64,000 bases of DNA from Agarilytica sp045430345 (GTDB lineage Bacteria; Pseudomonadota; Gammaproteobacteria; Pseudomonadales; Cellvibrionaceae), in NCBI GenBank assembly GCA_045430345.1, contig JAILXT010000003.1, positions 372,001-436,000 of the forward strand, written 5' to 3'. Below the pieces are notes generated by a model, which worked only from the letters and a program-made list of their open reading frames with translations, was not told where the DNA came from and searched no databases. Both the position numbers and the translations under genes were made by a program. This document shows positions 37,830 to 46,831 of this stretch, piece by piece. Each line of letters begins with the position of its first letter. The first letter of the stretch is position 1.

Positions 37830-39134
37830 ATGGCTGAATTAATTCGCCAGCTCGACGCTTCCGATCGAGATTTTGATGATGCTTTGTCGCGCCTGCTCGC
37901 GTGGGACGATGACGTTGATGAAAGTGTAAACCGCGTGGTGAAGGATGTGTTGCGTGATGTGCGCCAGCGTGGCGACGCGGCATTAATGGAATATACCCAG
38001 CGCTTTGATCGTTGGGCGCAGTCTTCAGCGGAAGACCTTGTTATACATTCCCCCGAAATTCACGCGGCACTGGCGAGAATTCCTTCAGAGCAACGTGATG
38101 CGCTGGAGCAATCTGCGCAACGTATTCGCGATTACCATGAGCACCAAACGCAAGATTCTTGGCAGTACACCGAAAGCGATGGCTCTGTGCTGGGGCAAAA
38201 CATTACGCCTTTAGATCGTGTGGGCCTTTATGCGCCTGGCGGTAAAGCGGCGTACCCGTCGTCCGTGCTTATGGCCGCAATCCCCGCAAAAGTCGCAGGT
38301 GTTCAAGAGGTTGTGCTCGTAACGCCCACACCCGATGAGCAGATTGAAGATATTGTATTGGCTGCAGCGGCCGTTGCAGGTGTTGAACGGGTATACCGTG
38401 TTGGTGGTGCCCAAGCGATTGCGGCACTGGCCTATGGCACAGAGACGGTTCCTAAGGTTGATAAAATCGTTGGGCCGGGGAATATTTTTGTCGCAACAGC
38501 CAAACGAGAAGTGTTTGGTGTTGTCGATATCGATATGATTGCAGGCCCCTCTGAAATTCTCGTCGTTTGCGATGGTAAGACCGATCCCGACTGGATCGCG
38601 ATGGATCTTTTTTCTCAAGCGGAGCACGATGAAAGGGCGCAAGCCATTTTGATTTCTGAGGACGCAAGTTTTATCGAGCAGGTGTATACCAGTATCGAAA
38701 AATTATTGCCCACCTTGGCGCGTTCGGAAATGGCGGCTATATCGCTTAAAGATCGTGGCGCATTAATTAAAGTTGAATCGCTCGATAAAGCGATTGAGTT
38801 AGTGAACCGGATTGCACCAGAGCATTTAGAGTTATCCATAGAAAACCCAGAATCGGTGATTGGCGATATTCGCCATGCCGGGGCGATTTTTATGGGACGT
38901 TATAGCTCGGAAGCATTAGGGGATTACTGTGCTGGGCCGAACCATGTGTTGCCCACATCGGGTACCGCACGCTTCTCTTCGCCGTTGGGTGTTTATGATT
39001 ATGTTAAGCGCACGTCATTAATTCACGTATCGCCTGAAGGCGCGGATCGTTTGGGACGCATTGCGTCGGTGATGGCGCGGGGTGAGTTTTTAGAGGCCCA
39101 TGCAAGGTCGGCGGAATACCGCATTAAAGACTAG
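37830..39134 (+). CDS. hisD: Histidinol dehydrogenase
   Basis: Zinc and NAD-dependent enzyme performing the last two oxidations to histidine. Conserved segments include GRVGLYAPGGKAAYPSSVLM-like residues near 130-150, IAGPSEILV, SQAEHDE and SGTARFSSPLGVYD. 434 aa. In Pseudomonas hisC and then algW follow; here a terminator and an accessory block intervene. Confidence 0.97.
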   Translation: MAELIRQLDASDRDFDDALSRLLAWDDDVDESVNRVVKDVLRDVRQRGDAALMEYTQRFDRWAQSSAEDLVIHSPEIHAALARIPSEQRDALEQSAQRIRDYHEHQTQDSWQYTESDGSVLGQNITPLDRVGLYAPGGKAAYPSSVLMAAIPAKVAGVQEVVLVTPTPDEQIEDIVLAAAAVAGVERVYRVGGAQAIAALAYGTETVPKVDKIVGPGNIFVATAKREVFGVVDIDMIAGPSEILVVCDGKTDPDWIAMDLFSQAEHDERAQAILISEDASFIEQVYTSIEKLLPTLARSEMAAISLKDRGALIKVESLDKAIELVNRIAPEHLELSIENPESVIGDIRHAGAIFMGRYSSEALGDYCAGPNHVLPTSGTARFSSPLGVYDYVKRTSLIHVSPEGADRLGRIASVMARGEFLEAHARSAEYRIKD

Positions 39135-39163
39135 CTTTATTTATCTTACTTTTTAGCGGACAT

Positions 39164-39198
39164 AAAAAAACCTCTCTGTCGAAACAGAGAGGTTTTTT
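39164..39198. terminator. Strong bidirectional Rho-independent terminator
   Basis: A7, CCTCTCTGT, tetraloop CGAA, ACAGAGAGG, T6: a perfect 9-bp GC-containing stem extended by A-T pairs. It ends hisD transcription from the left and the porin/nitrate operon from the right, and marks the left edge of the accessory block. Confidence 0.93.
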
Positions 39199-39221
39199 AT
39201 TGGGTGTTAGTTAAATTGGCT

Positions 39222-40406
39222 TTAGAATTTTGCGCCAACCCAAACCCATAGCTTGTTGGTATCTACGTTTATATCTCCAGCCTCGTAAAGCGCCGCTTTC
39301 ACACCGAAGTTATAGTGTTTGGCAAATCCTAGGCTATAAACAAGGTCCAGTTCGCTACCGAAATCATCAGCAGCGACTGATTCTGCTGCTGAGAACTGAT
39401 GGTATGCCACTGCCCATTTTCCTGGTCCGGCTTTACCGTTAACAGAGATTGATAGATCTTCTAAGCCTGCAGCGGGTGTGCCAAGGAATTGATCTGCCCA
39501 TCCGTTAAACTTATGCAGAGTAGCCAAGGGCGTAGAGAACCCATAAGCGCCCTCATCCGATCCAAGTATTTCTAAACCTCCTTTTAGCGTTACTGGGCCG
39601 AAGTTATAACCTACCTCCCCCATCATGTAGCCCGCGTCGAATTCGGCGGCTCCATTCTCGCTGGATTGTGATGCTACTTCTGCAGCATAGGTGAATTTAT
39701 CCTTTTTACCTGCGAACCTAACGCCGATGGTGTCTAGTGCGTTATCGGTATCGTTGTCGATTTCTAAAAAGTAACCGTAGGCTGTAACTGTTCCAACCGG
39801 GGTTTTAAATGCTGCGTTGAGCAAGTGGTCTTTTGAATCGACATCAGCCGCCTCGCCAAAAATTCGTTCACGTTCACTTATATAGTTATAGTTTAGGGAA
39901 ATTTTGTCTGATGGTTTTAGGTTGATTGCTAAGCCATCAAATGTTTGACGATCCTGTCTCCATCCAACATGACCAACAAACCGGTGGTTGTCGAAGGTCA
40001 TTACTTGACGGCCAAGTTTTGCGCTAAACATGCCGGATTTGTACTGAACGAACCCTTGATCAAGCTCCGTAACTTCTGGGTCGGCGATGACAGAGTACTC
40101 ACCAGGATTGAAGCCTGTCGGTCCAACGGTATAGTCATCTATGCCGGCGATTACCCGAACGTCTTCAAATTCTGCAACGGCGGAAAACCCGTTTACTTCA
40201 CCGGTCTTGTACCCGATACGAGTACGCATGGTCAGTGCGGAGGCGTCATCCACGGCGTTATCTTGATCGACGCCCTCGTAACGTATACGAATGTCTCCCG
40301 TTGCCTTTCCTCCGGTAAGCGCTTCAGTAAACGATTCGGCATTGGCAAAAGGAGCCATGCTTGCGCTAGCGATAGCGGCGCTTAAAAGTAGATTTTTGGT
40401 TTTCAT
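39222..40406 (-). CDS. Outer-membrane porin of the alginate-export-like barrel type
   Basis: 394-aa beta-barrel protein with a signal peptide (cleavage near ANAESF), a start resembling alginate-export-type porins (GDIRIRYEGVDQDN), the motif LGRQVMTFDNHRFVGHVGWRQDRQTFDGL and a C-terminal phenylalanine (WVGAKF). It is the last gene after nrtA-nrtB-nrtD with a 70-base gap, so it may be the outer-membrane entry route for nitrate. That role is inferred from position; direct substrate evidence is lacking. Confidence 0.82.
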   Translation of the reverse strand: MKTKNLLLSAAIASASMAPFANAESFTEALTGGKATGDIRIRYEGVDQDNAVDDASALTMRTRIGYKTGEVNGFSAVAEFEDVRVIAGIDDYTVGPTGFNPGEYSVIADPEVTELDQGFVQYKSGMFSAKLGRQVMTFDNHRFVGHVGWRQDRQTFDGLAINLKPSDKISLNYNYISERERIFGEAADVDSKDHLLNAAFKTPVGTVTAYGYFLEIDNDTDNALDTIGVRFAGKKDKFTYAAEVASQSSENGAAEFDAGYMMGEVGYNFGPVTLKGGLEILGSDEGAYGFSTPLATLHKFNGWADQFLGTPAAGLEDLSISVNGKAGPGKWAVAYHQFSAAESVAADDFGSELDLVYSLGFAKHYNFGVKAALYEAGDINVDTNKLWVWVGAKF

Positions 40407-40476
40407 AAATAAACTCCTAACATTTGAATTTTATAAATTTGGTTAATGATAACGAAGCGTAAAAACGTTGCGCAGC

Positions 40477-41322
40477 CTAGGCTGCTTTGGTCGTAGTGCC
40501 TTTATCGTTTGTCGTTACCTTTTTTGTGCTGTCTAATCCTTCAACTTTACGTTGCTTCTCGTATAAGAACTTCAATACTTCTGAACGTAAGTGCGTGTAA
40601 TTCTTATCTTCGACCAGTTCCAATCTGTTGCGTGGTCGTTCCAAGTCGATGTCTAATATCTCGCCTATGGTTGCGGCTGGGCCGTTTGTCATCATGACAA
40701 TTCGATCGGATAATAAAACGGCTTCATCAACATCGTGTGTGATCATAATAACGGTATTGTTTAACTCGTTTTGGATCTCCATCAAAGAATCTTGCATGTG
40801 TGCTCTTGTTAACGCATCCAAGGCTCCAAAAGGTTCATCCATTAATAAAATTTCGGGTTGCATTGAAAGCGCACGAGCAATCCCAACGCGCTGTTTCATG
40901 CCGCCCGAAATTTCTCCGGGGCGTTTATGCATGGCGTGCTCCATATGTACGAGCGCCAGATTATGTTCGATCCATTCTTTCTTTTCCGTTTTTGTTTTTG
41001 TATTTCCAAAAACTTGATTAACGGCAAGTGCTACATTCTCATAGGCTGTTAGCCAGGGCAGTAAAGAATGATTTTGAAATACTACGGCGCGCTCTGGTCC
41101 CGGTTCGCGTACTTCTTTACCTTGTAATATTACGCCACCTTTTGTGGCTTGGTACAAGCCGGCGACGATGTTAAGTACAGTGGATTTACCACATCCGGAG
41201 TGCCCAATAAGTGATACAAATTCACCCTTGTTTATTTTTAAGTTAACGCCATTTAGGGCGCTAAACGGGCCTTTTGGTGTCGGGAACTCCATGCTAACGT
41301 GGCTGATGTCTAATATTGTCAT
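40477..41322 (-). CDS. nrtD: Nitrate/nitrite-type ABC transporter ATP-binding protein
   Basis: ATPase of the NrtABCD/CmpABCD/SsuB-Tau class. Walker A GHSGCGKST at 40-48, signature EISGGMKQRVGIARAL, Walker B ILLMDEPFGALDAL and switch histidine MITHDVDEAV. The family assignment to nitrate rests on close resemblance to NrtD and on the NrtA-type binding protein in the same operon. 281 aa, no fused binding domain, so it is D-like rather than NrtC-like. Confidence 0.9.
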   Translation of the reverse strand: MTILDISHVSMEFPTPKGPFSALNGVNLKINKGEFVSLIGHSGCGKSTVLNIVAGLYQATKGGVILQGKEVREPGPERAVVFQNHSLLPWLTAYENVALAVNQVFGNTKTKTEKKEWIEHNLALVHMEHAMHKRPGEISGGMKQRVGIARALSMQPEILLMDEPFGALDALTRAHMQDSLMEIQNELNNTVIMITHDVDEAVLLSDRIVMMTNGPAATIGEILDIDLERPRNRLELVEDKNYTHLRSEVLKFLYEKQRKVEGLDSTKKVTTNDKGTTTKAA

Positions 41323-41356
41323 ATTTTAATACCCCTTAATTTCTGGTCGTATACCC

Positions 41357-42355
41357 TTAAAGGGTTACAGATGATTTATCCCAAGAGAAATACTTCTGAA
41401 GCTGTAACATACCTCTATCTAATAAGAAGCCTATGAAACCGATTACGATCACGGCTGTCATGATGCGAGAGAGTGAATTGGAACTGCCATTTTGAAACTC
41501 ATCCCATACGAATTTTCCTAGTCCTGGGTTCTGTGCAAGCATTTCTGCGGCGATCAACACCATCCAGGCAACGCCTAAGGAAAGCCTCATGCCCGTAAAT
41601 ATCATGGGAACTGATGCAGGCAGCACGATTTTTTGCACGTGTTTTAGTGCTGGTAATCGGATGACTTTACTTACATTTATAAGGTCGCTGTCGATGGAAG
41701 ATACGCCCACCGAAGTATTGATCACCATCGGCCATAAACAGCACAAAGAAACAGTGATGAGTGACGTTAGAAAAGATTTGGGTACTATTGGGTCAGGGCT
41801 TACGTATAAGGCACTGACCACCATGGTGACAAGCGGTAGCCACGCAAGAGGCGATACGGGTTTGAATATTTGAATGACGGGGTTCATCGCCGTATTGAGT
41901 GTTTTACTTAAGCCAATGGCGATCCCCAAAGGGATGGCGATAATTGCAGCGACGAAAAACCCACTCATTACCGTGATTAAACTTGTGAAAATTTGATCCA
42001 GAAAGGTTTCCTTACCTGTGTAGGCCCTTCTTTTGGGTGAATAGTCTGGATCAATCTTTTGACGCTCTGCATTGCGTTTTTCTTGTCGTTCGTAAAAAGC
42101 AGTTTCCTTTTTACGTTCCGTTGTGTGTTCGGTGTAGAGCGTTTTAAATTGCACGTATACTGCGCTTGGTCCTGGAAATTTTCCTAGAGACGTATTGATG
42201 TTTTGGGCCGCTACCGACCAGAAAAATAAAAACACAACGATGCCTAGTAAAGGGATAACAATCTGCTGTGTGAGCAAATTAAGATTCGCTTTGATGTTAG
42301 GTGTCGGAATATTCAAAACACTTACCTTTTCTGTGGTAGAGGCTGATGTACTCAT
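41357..42355 (-). CDS. nrtB: Nitrate-type ABC transporter permease
   Basis: Inner-membrane permease (332 aa) of the BPD_transp_1 fold. One N-terminal helix (about 30-52) is followed, after a charged stretch, by helices from about residue 120 to the end, with the EAA-loop-like GMRLSLGVAWMVLIAAEMLA typical of NrtB/SsuC/TauC permeases. It lies between nrtA (36-base gap) and nrtD (34-base gap). Confidence 0.9.
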   Translation of the reverse strand: MSTSASTTEKVSVLNIPTPNIKANLNLLTQQIVIPLLGIVVFLFFWSVAAQNINTSLGKFPGPSAVYVQFKTLYTEHTTERKKETAFYERQEKRNAERQKIDPDYSPKRRAYTGKETFLDQIFTSLITVMSGFFVAAIIAIPLGIAIGLSKTLNTAMNPVIQIFKPVSPLAWLPLVTMVVSALYVSPDPIVPKSFLTSLITVSLCCLWPMVINTSVGVSSIDSDLINVSKVIRLPALKHVQKIVLPASVPMIFTGMRLSLGVAWMVLIAAEMLAQNPGLGKFVWDEFQNGSSNSLSRIMTAVIVIGFIGFLLDRGMLQLQKYFSWDKSSVTL

Positions 42356-42391
42356 GTCAATGTCTTCAAGCGCAGTGGGTTACGTTAACCC

Positions 42392-43807
42392 TTACAGCTT
42401 GTCTCCTTTCTTAAGTCCTATTGGGAATTTCGCTAAATATTCGTTCGGCTTGGAACCGTCATATACGATGCCGTCGATAAACTCTTTTTGTGGTGGTTTA
42501 AAGCCTGTTTCCGTTGCAAAGTTTGGAAAGTCTTTCGCGCTGACAAGTTTGTCCTTAATAAGCGATTGTGCTGCTTTTGCGTAGATGTCTGGGCGATATA
42601 CTTTCTTGGCGGTATCGATATACCAGTCGTCACTCTTGTCTGAAGAAATTTGTCCCCAGCGACGCATCTGAGATAAGTACCAAATTGCGTCAGAGTAGTA
42701 AGGGTAAGTTGCGTTGTAGCGGAAGAATACGTTGAAGTCTGGCACTTCACGCTTATCGCCTTTTTCGTATTCGAATGTGCCCGTCATACTGTTTGCAATC
42801 ACGTCATAATCAGCGCCGACGTAGTTCGACTGAGAAAGAATTTTTACAGCGGCAGGCCGATTGGCATTGTTGTTTTCATCCAGCCATTGCGCAGCACGAA
42901 TAAGTGCGCGAGTTAAACGAATGGTGGTGTTGGGGTATTTCTCTGCGAATTCTTGAGTAATGCCAAACACTTTCTCTGGGTTGTCCTTCCATATTTCGTA
43001 ATCGGTAATAACTGGGACACCGATGCCTTTAAATACAGCTTGCTGGTTCCATGGTTCGCCTACGCAATAACCGTAGATGGTGCCTGCTTCTAAAGTGGCG
43101 GGCATCTGTGGTGGAGGTGTTACCGATAATAGTGCGTCGGCATTAATCTTTCCTGTGATATCACCTTTATGAGGCGCGTAAAAACCTGGGTGGATTCCTC
43201 CAGCGGCTAACCAATAACGCAACTCATAGTTATGCGTGGATACAGGGAATACCATGCCCATATTAAATGGCTTGCCTTCGGCCTTATATTTTTCAACCAC
43301 TGGCTTTAATGCGTCTGCCTTGATCGGGTGAACCGGGCGGCCATCTTTCATTTTTGGAATGTTTGGTTTCATTTGTTTCCAGATTTCGTTGGAAACTGTA
43401 ATACCGTTACCGTTTAGGTCCATTGAGAATGGTGTGATGATATGAGCTTTTGTACCGAAGCCGATGGTTGCAGCGATGGGTTGTCCTGCTAGCATGTGAG
43501 CGCCATCTAACTGCCCATCAATCACGCCGTCTAATAGAACCTTCCAGTTTGCTTGTGCTTCGATCGTGACGTATAGACCTTCATCCTCAAAATAACCGTT
43601 CTCGTAAGCGATGGCGATGGGTGCCATATCGGTTAATTTAATGAAGCCGAACTTTAGCTCTTCTTTTTCGGGGAATCCTAGTTTTTCCCCTTGCGCAATT
43701 GAACTGACTAGTGCGGATGCTACGCCAACAGTAATAACTGCTGATGAAGCAATGGCGCCGAATGATCGGCGCGCGAGTTTCTTTATGTGTGTTGAGATCT
43801 GACTCAT
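42392..43807 (-). CDS. nrtA: Nitrate-binding protein of an ABC transporter (NrtA/CmpA family)
   Basis: 471-aa periplasmic solute-binding protein. The N-terminus has a twin-arginine-like signal (KLARRSFGAIASSAVITVG). The mature part shows NrtA features such as FIKLTDMAPIAIAYENGYFEDEG and the late NATYPYYSDAIWYLSQMRRWGQI. CmpA (bicarbonate) is a close relative; nearby hemoglobin, heme and NIT-like genes favour nitrate. First gene of the nrtABD-porin operon, with a sigma-54 promoter about 76 bases upstream of its start. Confidence 0.9.
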   Translation of the reverse strand: MSQISTHIKKLARRSFGAIASSAVITVGVASALVSSIAQGEKLGFPEKEELKFGFIKLTDMAPIAIAYENGYFEDEGLYVTIEAQANWKVLLDGVIDGQLDGAHMLAGQPIAATIGFGTKAHIITPFSMDLNGNGITVSNEIWKQMKPNIPKMKDGRPVHPIKADALKPVVEKYKAEGKPFNMGMVFPVSTHNYELRYWLAAGGIHPGFYAPHKGDITGKINADALLSVTPPPQMPATLEAGTIYGYCVGEPWNQQAVFKGIGVPVITDYEIWKDNPEKVFGITQEFAEKYPNTTIRLTRALIRAAQWLDENNNANRPAAVKILSQSNYVGADYDVIANSMTGTFEYEKGDKREVPDFNVFFRYNATYPYYSDAIWYLSQMRRWGQISSDKSDDWYIDTAKKVYRPDIYAKAAQSLIKDKLVSAKDFPNFATETGFKPPQKEFIDGIVYDGSKPNEYLAKFPIGLKKGDKL

Positions 43808-44298
43808 AGTTATCTCCTGGTCGCTAAAAAAGCGGAGCGTCTATCGATATGGTTAATTAAAAAATTTTGAAAAATGTTTGTGATTCTGTAATTGCATTGA
43901 GTGTGCCAAATTATCGGTAGATACTAAAAAACACTAAATAAACGGTATTTGCAGTATTTTTTCTATGTTTTGCACTGAAATAGAACGGCAAATAAAGCGA
44001 GTGTTTTCTTATGGGGCGCGAAATTATTTCTGTTCTAAGTGAGATAAATTTACGCGCACAAATTTCTGCCCATTGGCGGCGCCTAGTGCATTATTCTGGG
44101 GCGATTTCCTTTTCTGGCCGTATCTAGGTGGGGTTTAGGACTTATTTTGATGACGTGTCGGTAGGCGTGGAGGCTCAAGAGAGCCCTCTGATTATTTAGA
44201 AGCGCGCTCTTTTGGTGTGAATCGCCAGGGACGATAGACTTGTAATCTTTAGGCTGGGTGTTGATTTGACGAGATGTATGCAGGTTGGGTGAGCCGTG
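43808..44298. other. Regulatory region upstream of nrtA
   Basis: 491 bases with no gene. On the minus strand it holds the sigma-54 promoter listed separately. NtrC-like half-sites TGCACTG (43971-43977) and TAGTGCA (44084-44090) lie upstream of it, but neither has a good second half, so they are tentative. A 5-bp hairpin GGCTC-AAGA-GAGCC (44172-44185) lies downstream of the flavoreductase gene without a T run. Confidence 0.6.
43891..43909 (-). promoter_or_regulatory. Sigma-54 (-24/-12) promoter of nrtA
   Basis: Reads TTGGCACACTCAATGCA on the minus strand, against the consensus YTGGCACGNNNNTTGCW: GG and GC are exactly 12 bases apart, and only two other consensus positions differ. Transcription would begin near 43882, leaving a leader of about 75 bases to the nrtA start. 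Such promoters require an activator, most plausibly NtrC. Confidence 0.8.
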
Positions 44299-45294
44299 CT
44301 ATTTCTGGAAGGGGATAAATGGGTCGGCGAGAATGTCCTTCATGTTGGCGCCCCCGAGAAAGCAAAGTTTTTTCATCTTTTTGACAAAGCTCTCTGCACC
44401 ACACAAATACACCATGTGATCCTTAAAGCTACCAATACTATCTTTCACGACTTGATACACGTCGCCTTCAATAATATCTGAGTGCAAAGGTTGTTCTGAA
44501 GTGCTGTTCTGAACGATAAGCGACAGATGAATATTTTTATGGCGAGATTGCAGGGTGTTTAGTTCGCTAACTAGGTAAAGGTTGTCTGAATCTCTTGCGG
44601 CGATAAGCATATGGATCTCGCCGGTATGCCCATTGGAAAGTGCGTCCCGCGCAATACCGATTAGGGGGGCTAAGCCAGTCCCCATGCCACTTAGTACGAG
44701 CGGTATATCCAAAGCTTGGTTGCCGTAGTAACACTGGCCAATCGGCCCTTGAATACGCAGGGTGTCACCAATGCTTAGGTTGTCCCAGGCCCATTCACTA
44801 AATGCCCCATTAGTCACACGTTTTATATGAAACTCGATGTACTCATCTTCGTTTGGGTGGCTCGCGATGGAATAGCTACGAGCAATGTTTTCATTATTCC
44901 AAAGCGTAACAAACTGCCCTGGTTTGTAGTCGATTACCTTTTCGACACGCAAGCGAAAAATATTTGCGTTGAGGGCTGATATTTCCAGCACTTTTGCCTC
45001 AACTAACTGGCCTGATAAATCTGTGCTGTTTGCTCGGAAACCATCTGTAGGAATACAGCGGCAGCTAAGGAAGGCACCTTGTTCAATTTGATTGGGTGTA
45101 AGGCCGCAAACGGCTTCCTTGGGTGCATTTTTATCGGGCGCTGTCATTAAGCAACTTTGGCATATGCCTTCTTTGCAGCCAAAGGGTACCTTGTGCCCTG
45201 TACGAAGTAATCCATCGAGCAGTGTTTCTTCACTCTCGATGGATACGCGTTGTGGTTCAAGTTGGTCATCTTCTTGATAGTATACGTTTGTCAT
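44299..45294 (-). CDS. [2Fe-2S] ferredoxin-linked flavoreductase
   Basis: 331-aa soluble oxidoreductase. The N-terminal plant-type ferredoxin domain has C40, C45, C48 and C78 as cluster ligands. The FAD domain has RSYSIAS near residue 138, and the NAD(P)H domain has GMGTGLAPLIGIA. This is the architecture of dioxygenase/monooxygenase reductases. Because it follows the truncated hemoglobin gene by 44 bases, it is a plausible hemoglobin reductase, together forming a split version of flavohemoglobin that oxidises NO to nitrate. That pairing is inference. Confidence 0.88.
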   Translation of the reverse strand: MTNVYYQEDDQLEPQRVSIESEETLLDGLLRTGHKVPFGCKEGICQSCLMTAPDKNAPKEAVCGLTPNQIEQGAFLSCRCIPTDGFRANSTDLSGQLVEAKVLEISALNANIFRLRVEKVIDYKPGQFVTLWNNENIARSYSIASHPNEDEYIEFHIKRVTNGAFSEWAWDNLSIGDTLRIQGPIGQCYYGNQALDIPLVLSGMGTGLAPLIGIARDALSNGHTGEIHMLIAARDSDNLYLVSELNTLQSRHKNIHLSLIVQNSTSEQPLHSDIIEGDVYQVVKDSIGSFKDHMVYLCGAESFVKKMKKLCFLGGANMKDILADPFIPFQK

Positions 45295-45338
45295 AAGCGG
45301 TTGCGTTGAGCTAGCCTAGTCGTGCTGTAAGCAATTAA

Positions 45339-45692
45339 CTACTTGTTAAGCACATCGTCTTTTACGCTTAACGCAATAGTGACCACTTCATTAATGGACT
45401 CTTCTGGAACATCCAGCTCTTTGAGTGTGCCGACCAAGTTTTCCGCCACTGCGTTGAAATGTTCTTCGGTCAGTTTCATGTGTTTATGAGCTTCACGCAT
45501 ATCCTTGCCGGTGTAGCTGTTGGGGCCGCCAAACGCCATGGTCAAAAATGCTTTCTGTTTGGTGTGTTGTGAATCCATATCAACGGAATCAAAGAAATGA
45601 CTGATACGATCATCACTCAATACCTTGCGATAGAAAATATCAACAGCGGCGTCAACGGCAGCGGCGCCGCCTAATTTGTCAAATAGAGACAT
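45339..45692 (-). CDS. Group 1 truncated hemoglobin
   Basis: 117-aa 2/2 hemoglobin. B10 tyrosine Y21 (IFYRKVLSDD), the glycine motifs LGG and FGGPNSYTG, and the proximal histidine H69 (MREAHKHM) match group I (trHbN/GlbN). Members detoxify NO or deliver O2. ATG 45692 is chosen for its upstream AAGGA; the frame is open 11 codons further. Flanked by redox and nitrate genes, NO dioxygenation is the likeliest role. Confidence 0.9.
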   Translation of the reverse strand: MSLFDKLGGAAAVDAAVDIFYRKVLSDDRISHFFDSVDMDSQHTKQKAFLTMAFGGPNSYTGKDMREAHKHMKLTEEHFNAVAENLVGTLKELDVPEESINEVVTIALSVKDDVLNK

Positions 45693-45795
45693 AGTTGTTT
45701 CCTTCTTTGTAAAAAAACCGAACATGAGATTTTTTCACCTCAATTAATAGGTTAATGTTATTGTAAATTGTGTGGCGTATGTAGCGGTCGAGGAA

Positions 45796-46170
45796 TCAAT
45801 TACTTACCTGTTCCAGCATATACGCCACGGCTTGTCGTATCTGTTTGTCAGTTAAATCTGTTTTTCCACCTTTCGCGGGCATTAGTCCAATACCAGAAGC
45901 TGCATTGTTGGCAAGAGTGTCAATGTCCTTTTCTAGCCTGGGTCCCCACATCTTTTTATTGCCGATAATAGGCGCCCCGTTTATGCCTTGTGCATGGCAG
46001 ACTTTGCAGTTGTTCTTAACGATAATAAGCCCTTCTGGATGCTCAGTGGCATTTTTTGGTGGAGATTCACTTTTACTAGCCGTGGATTTCTCTCCACAAC
46101 CCGTAATAATTAAACTCGAGAAAATGGCCAAAATAAAAAATGAATAAGTCGGATTCATAGTGACAGTCAT
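45796..46170 (-). CDS. Class I c-type cytochrome lipoprotein
   Basis: 124-aa protein with a lipoprotein signal (lipobox IITGC, C25), so it is membrane-tethered in the periplasm. It has one heme site CKVCH (55-59) and an IGLMPAKGG segment that probably supplies the axial methionine. It resembles cytochrome c5. A second in-frame ATG at 46158 is equally possible as start. Likely an electron shuttle for the neighbouring multiheme protein; the partner is unproven. Confidence 0.87.
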   Translation of the reverse strand: MTVTMNPTYSFFILAIFSSLIITGCGEKSTASKSESPPKNATEHPEGLIIVKNNCKVCHAQGINGAPIIGNKKMWGPRLEKDIDTLANNAASGIGLMPAKGGKTDLTDKQIRQAVAYMLEQVSN

Positions 46171-46230
46171 AGTGGTATTCGCTCGGTGCTAATTTAAGTG
46201 CGCACGTGTTACGGGTGCGGAAAAATCATT

Positions 46231-46806
46231 TTATAAGGGTACGCGTATCACAACGCCGCCCATAACATCGCCAACTTTAAAGTCGGTTTTGGGTGTGTCT
46301 TTATGTTCGTTGTGACAACTCGTACACGCGTCACTAACGGCAACATCTGGATATACCGCTGTAAAATAGGTGACGTCCCCAAGTTTTTCTTCCCCGTAAA
46401 AGTTTTCGCCAGGATTTGCGCCAATATATTGCAAGCCTTCTTCTTCCACGGGAGTTTTCGGTGCGTTTTGCTTGTTGATGGGCCATTCGGATTGTAAGGT
46501 ATACGTAAATTTGTCGGTAAGCTCAGTAACGGCTTCCGAGCCCGCTCTAAACATTTGTGCGGGTAGCGGTGCACCGTCTTCTAAATCCTTCCAGTGCTCG
46601 ACCGGTTTAATTGCCCCGGCGCCTTTGGGCCCTAAACGCTTTACAATAAGTTTTGTATAGTTAGTTCTGTCCGCCTTCATGACGGCAAATAGGGAGTCTG
46701 TATAGACTGCAGGGTCGATGCCCTTGGCTTGTTCTTCGCCGCACCCAGTTAAAAATAATGAAAATGGGATTAGCGTTGAAGCGATTATCGATTTCTTTAG
46801 ATTCAT
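46231..46806 (-). CDS. Tll0287-like (DUF3365) single-heme lipoprotein
   Basis: 191-aa lipoprotein (lipobox FLTGC, C22). The Tll0287-like domain, a PAS-like fold known from sensor proteins and stand-alone cytochromes, ends with the heme motif CTSCH (161-165) followed by GDVMGGVVIRVPL, which is typical. The function of stand-alone members is poorly known; redox or ligand sensing and electron transfer are both possible. 25 bases downstream of the multiheme gene. Confidence 0.85.
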   Translation of the reverse strand: MNLKKSIIASTLIPFSLFLTGCGEEQAKGIDPAVYTDSLFAVMKADRTNYTKLIVKRLGPKGAGAIKPVEHWKDLEDGAPLPAQMFRAGSEAVTELTDKFTYTLQSEWPINKQNAPKTPVEEEGLQYIGANPGENFYGEEKLGDVTYFTAVYPDVAVSDACTSCHNEHKDTPKTDFKVGDVMGGVVIRVPL

Positions 46807-46831
46807 GAGTTACCCCTAAGTGTTTTGATAA

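Noticed and set aside
44172..44185. Terminator after the flavoreductase gene
   Set aside because: The stem is only 5 bp and no T run follows on the minus strand.
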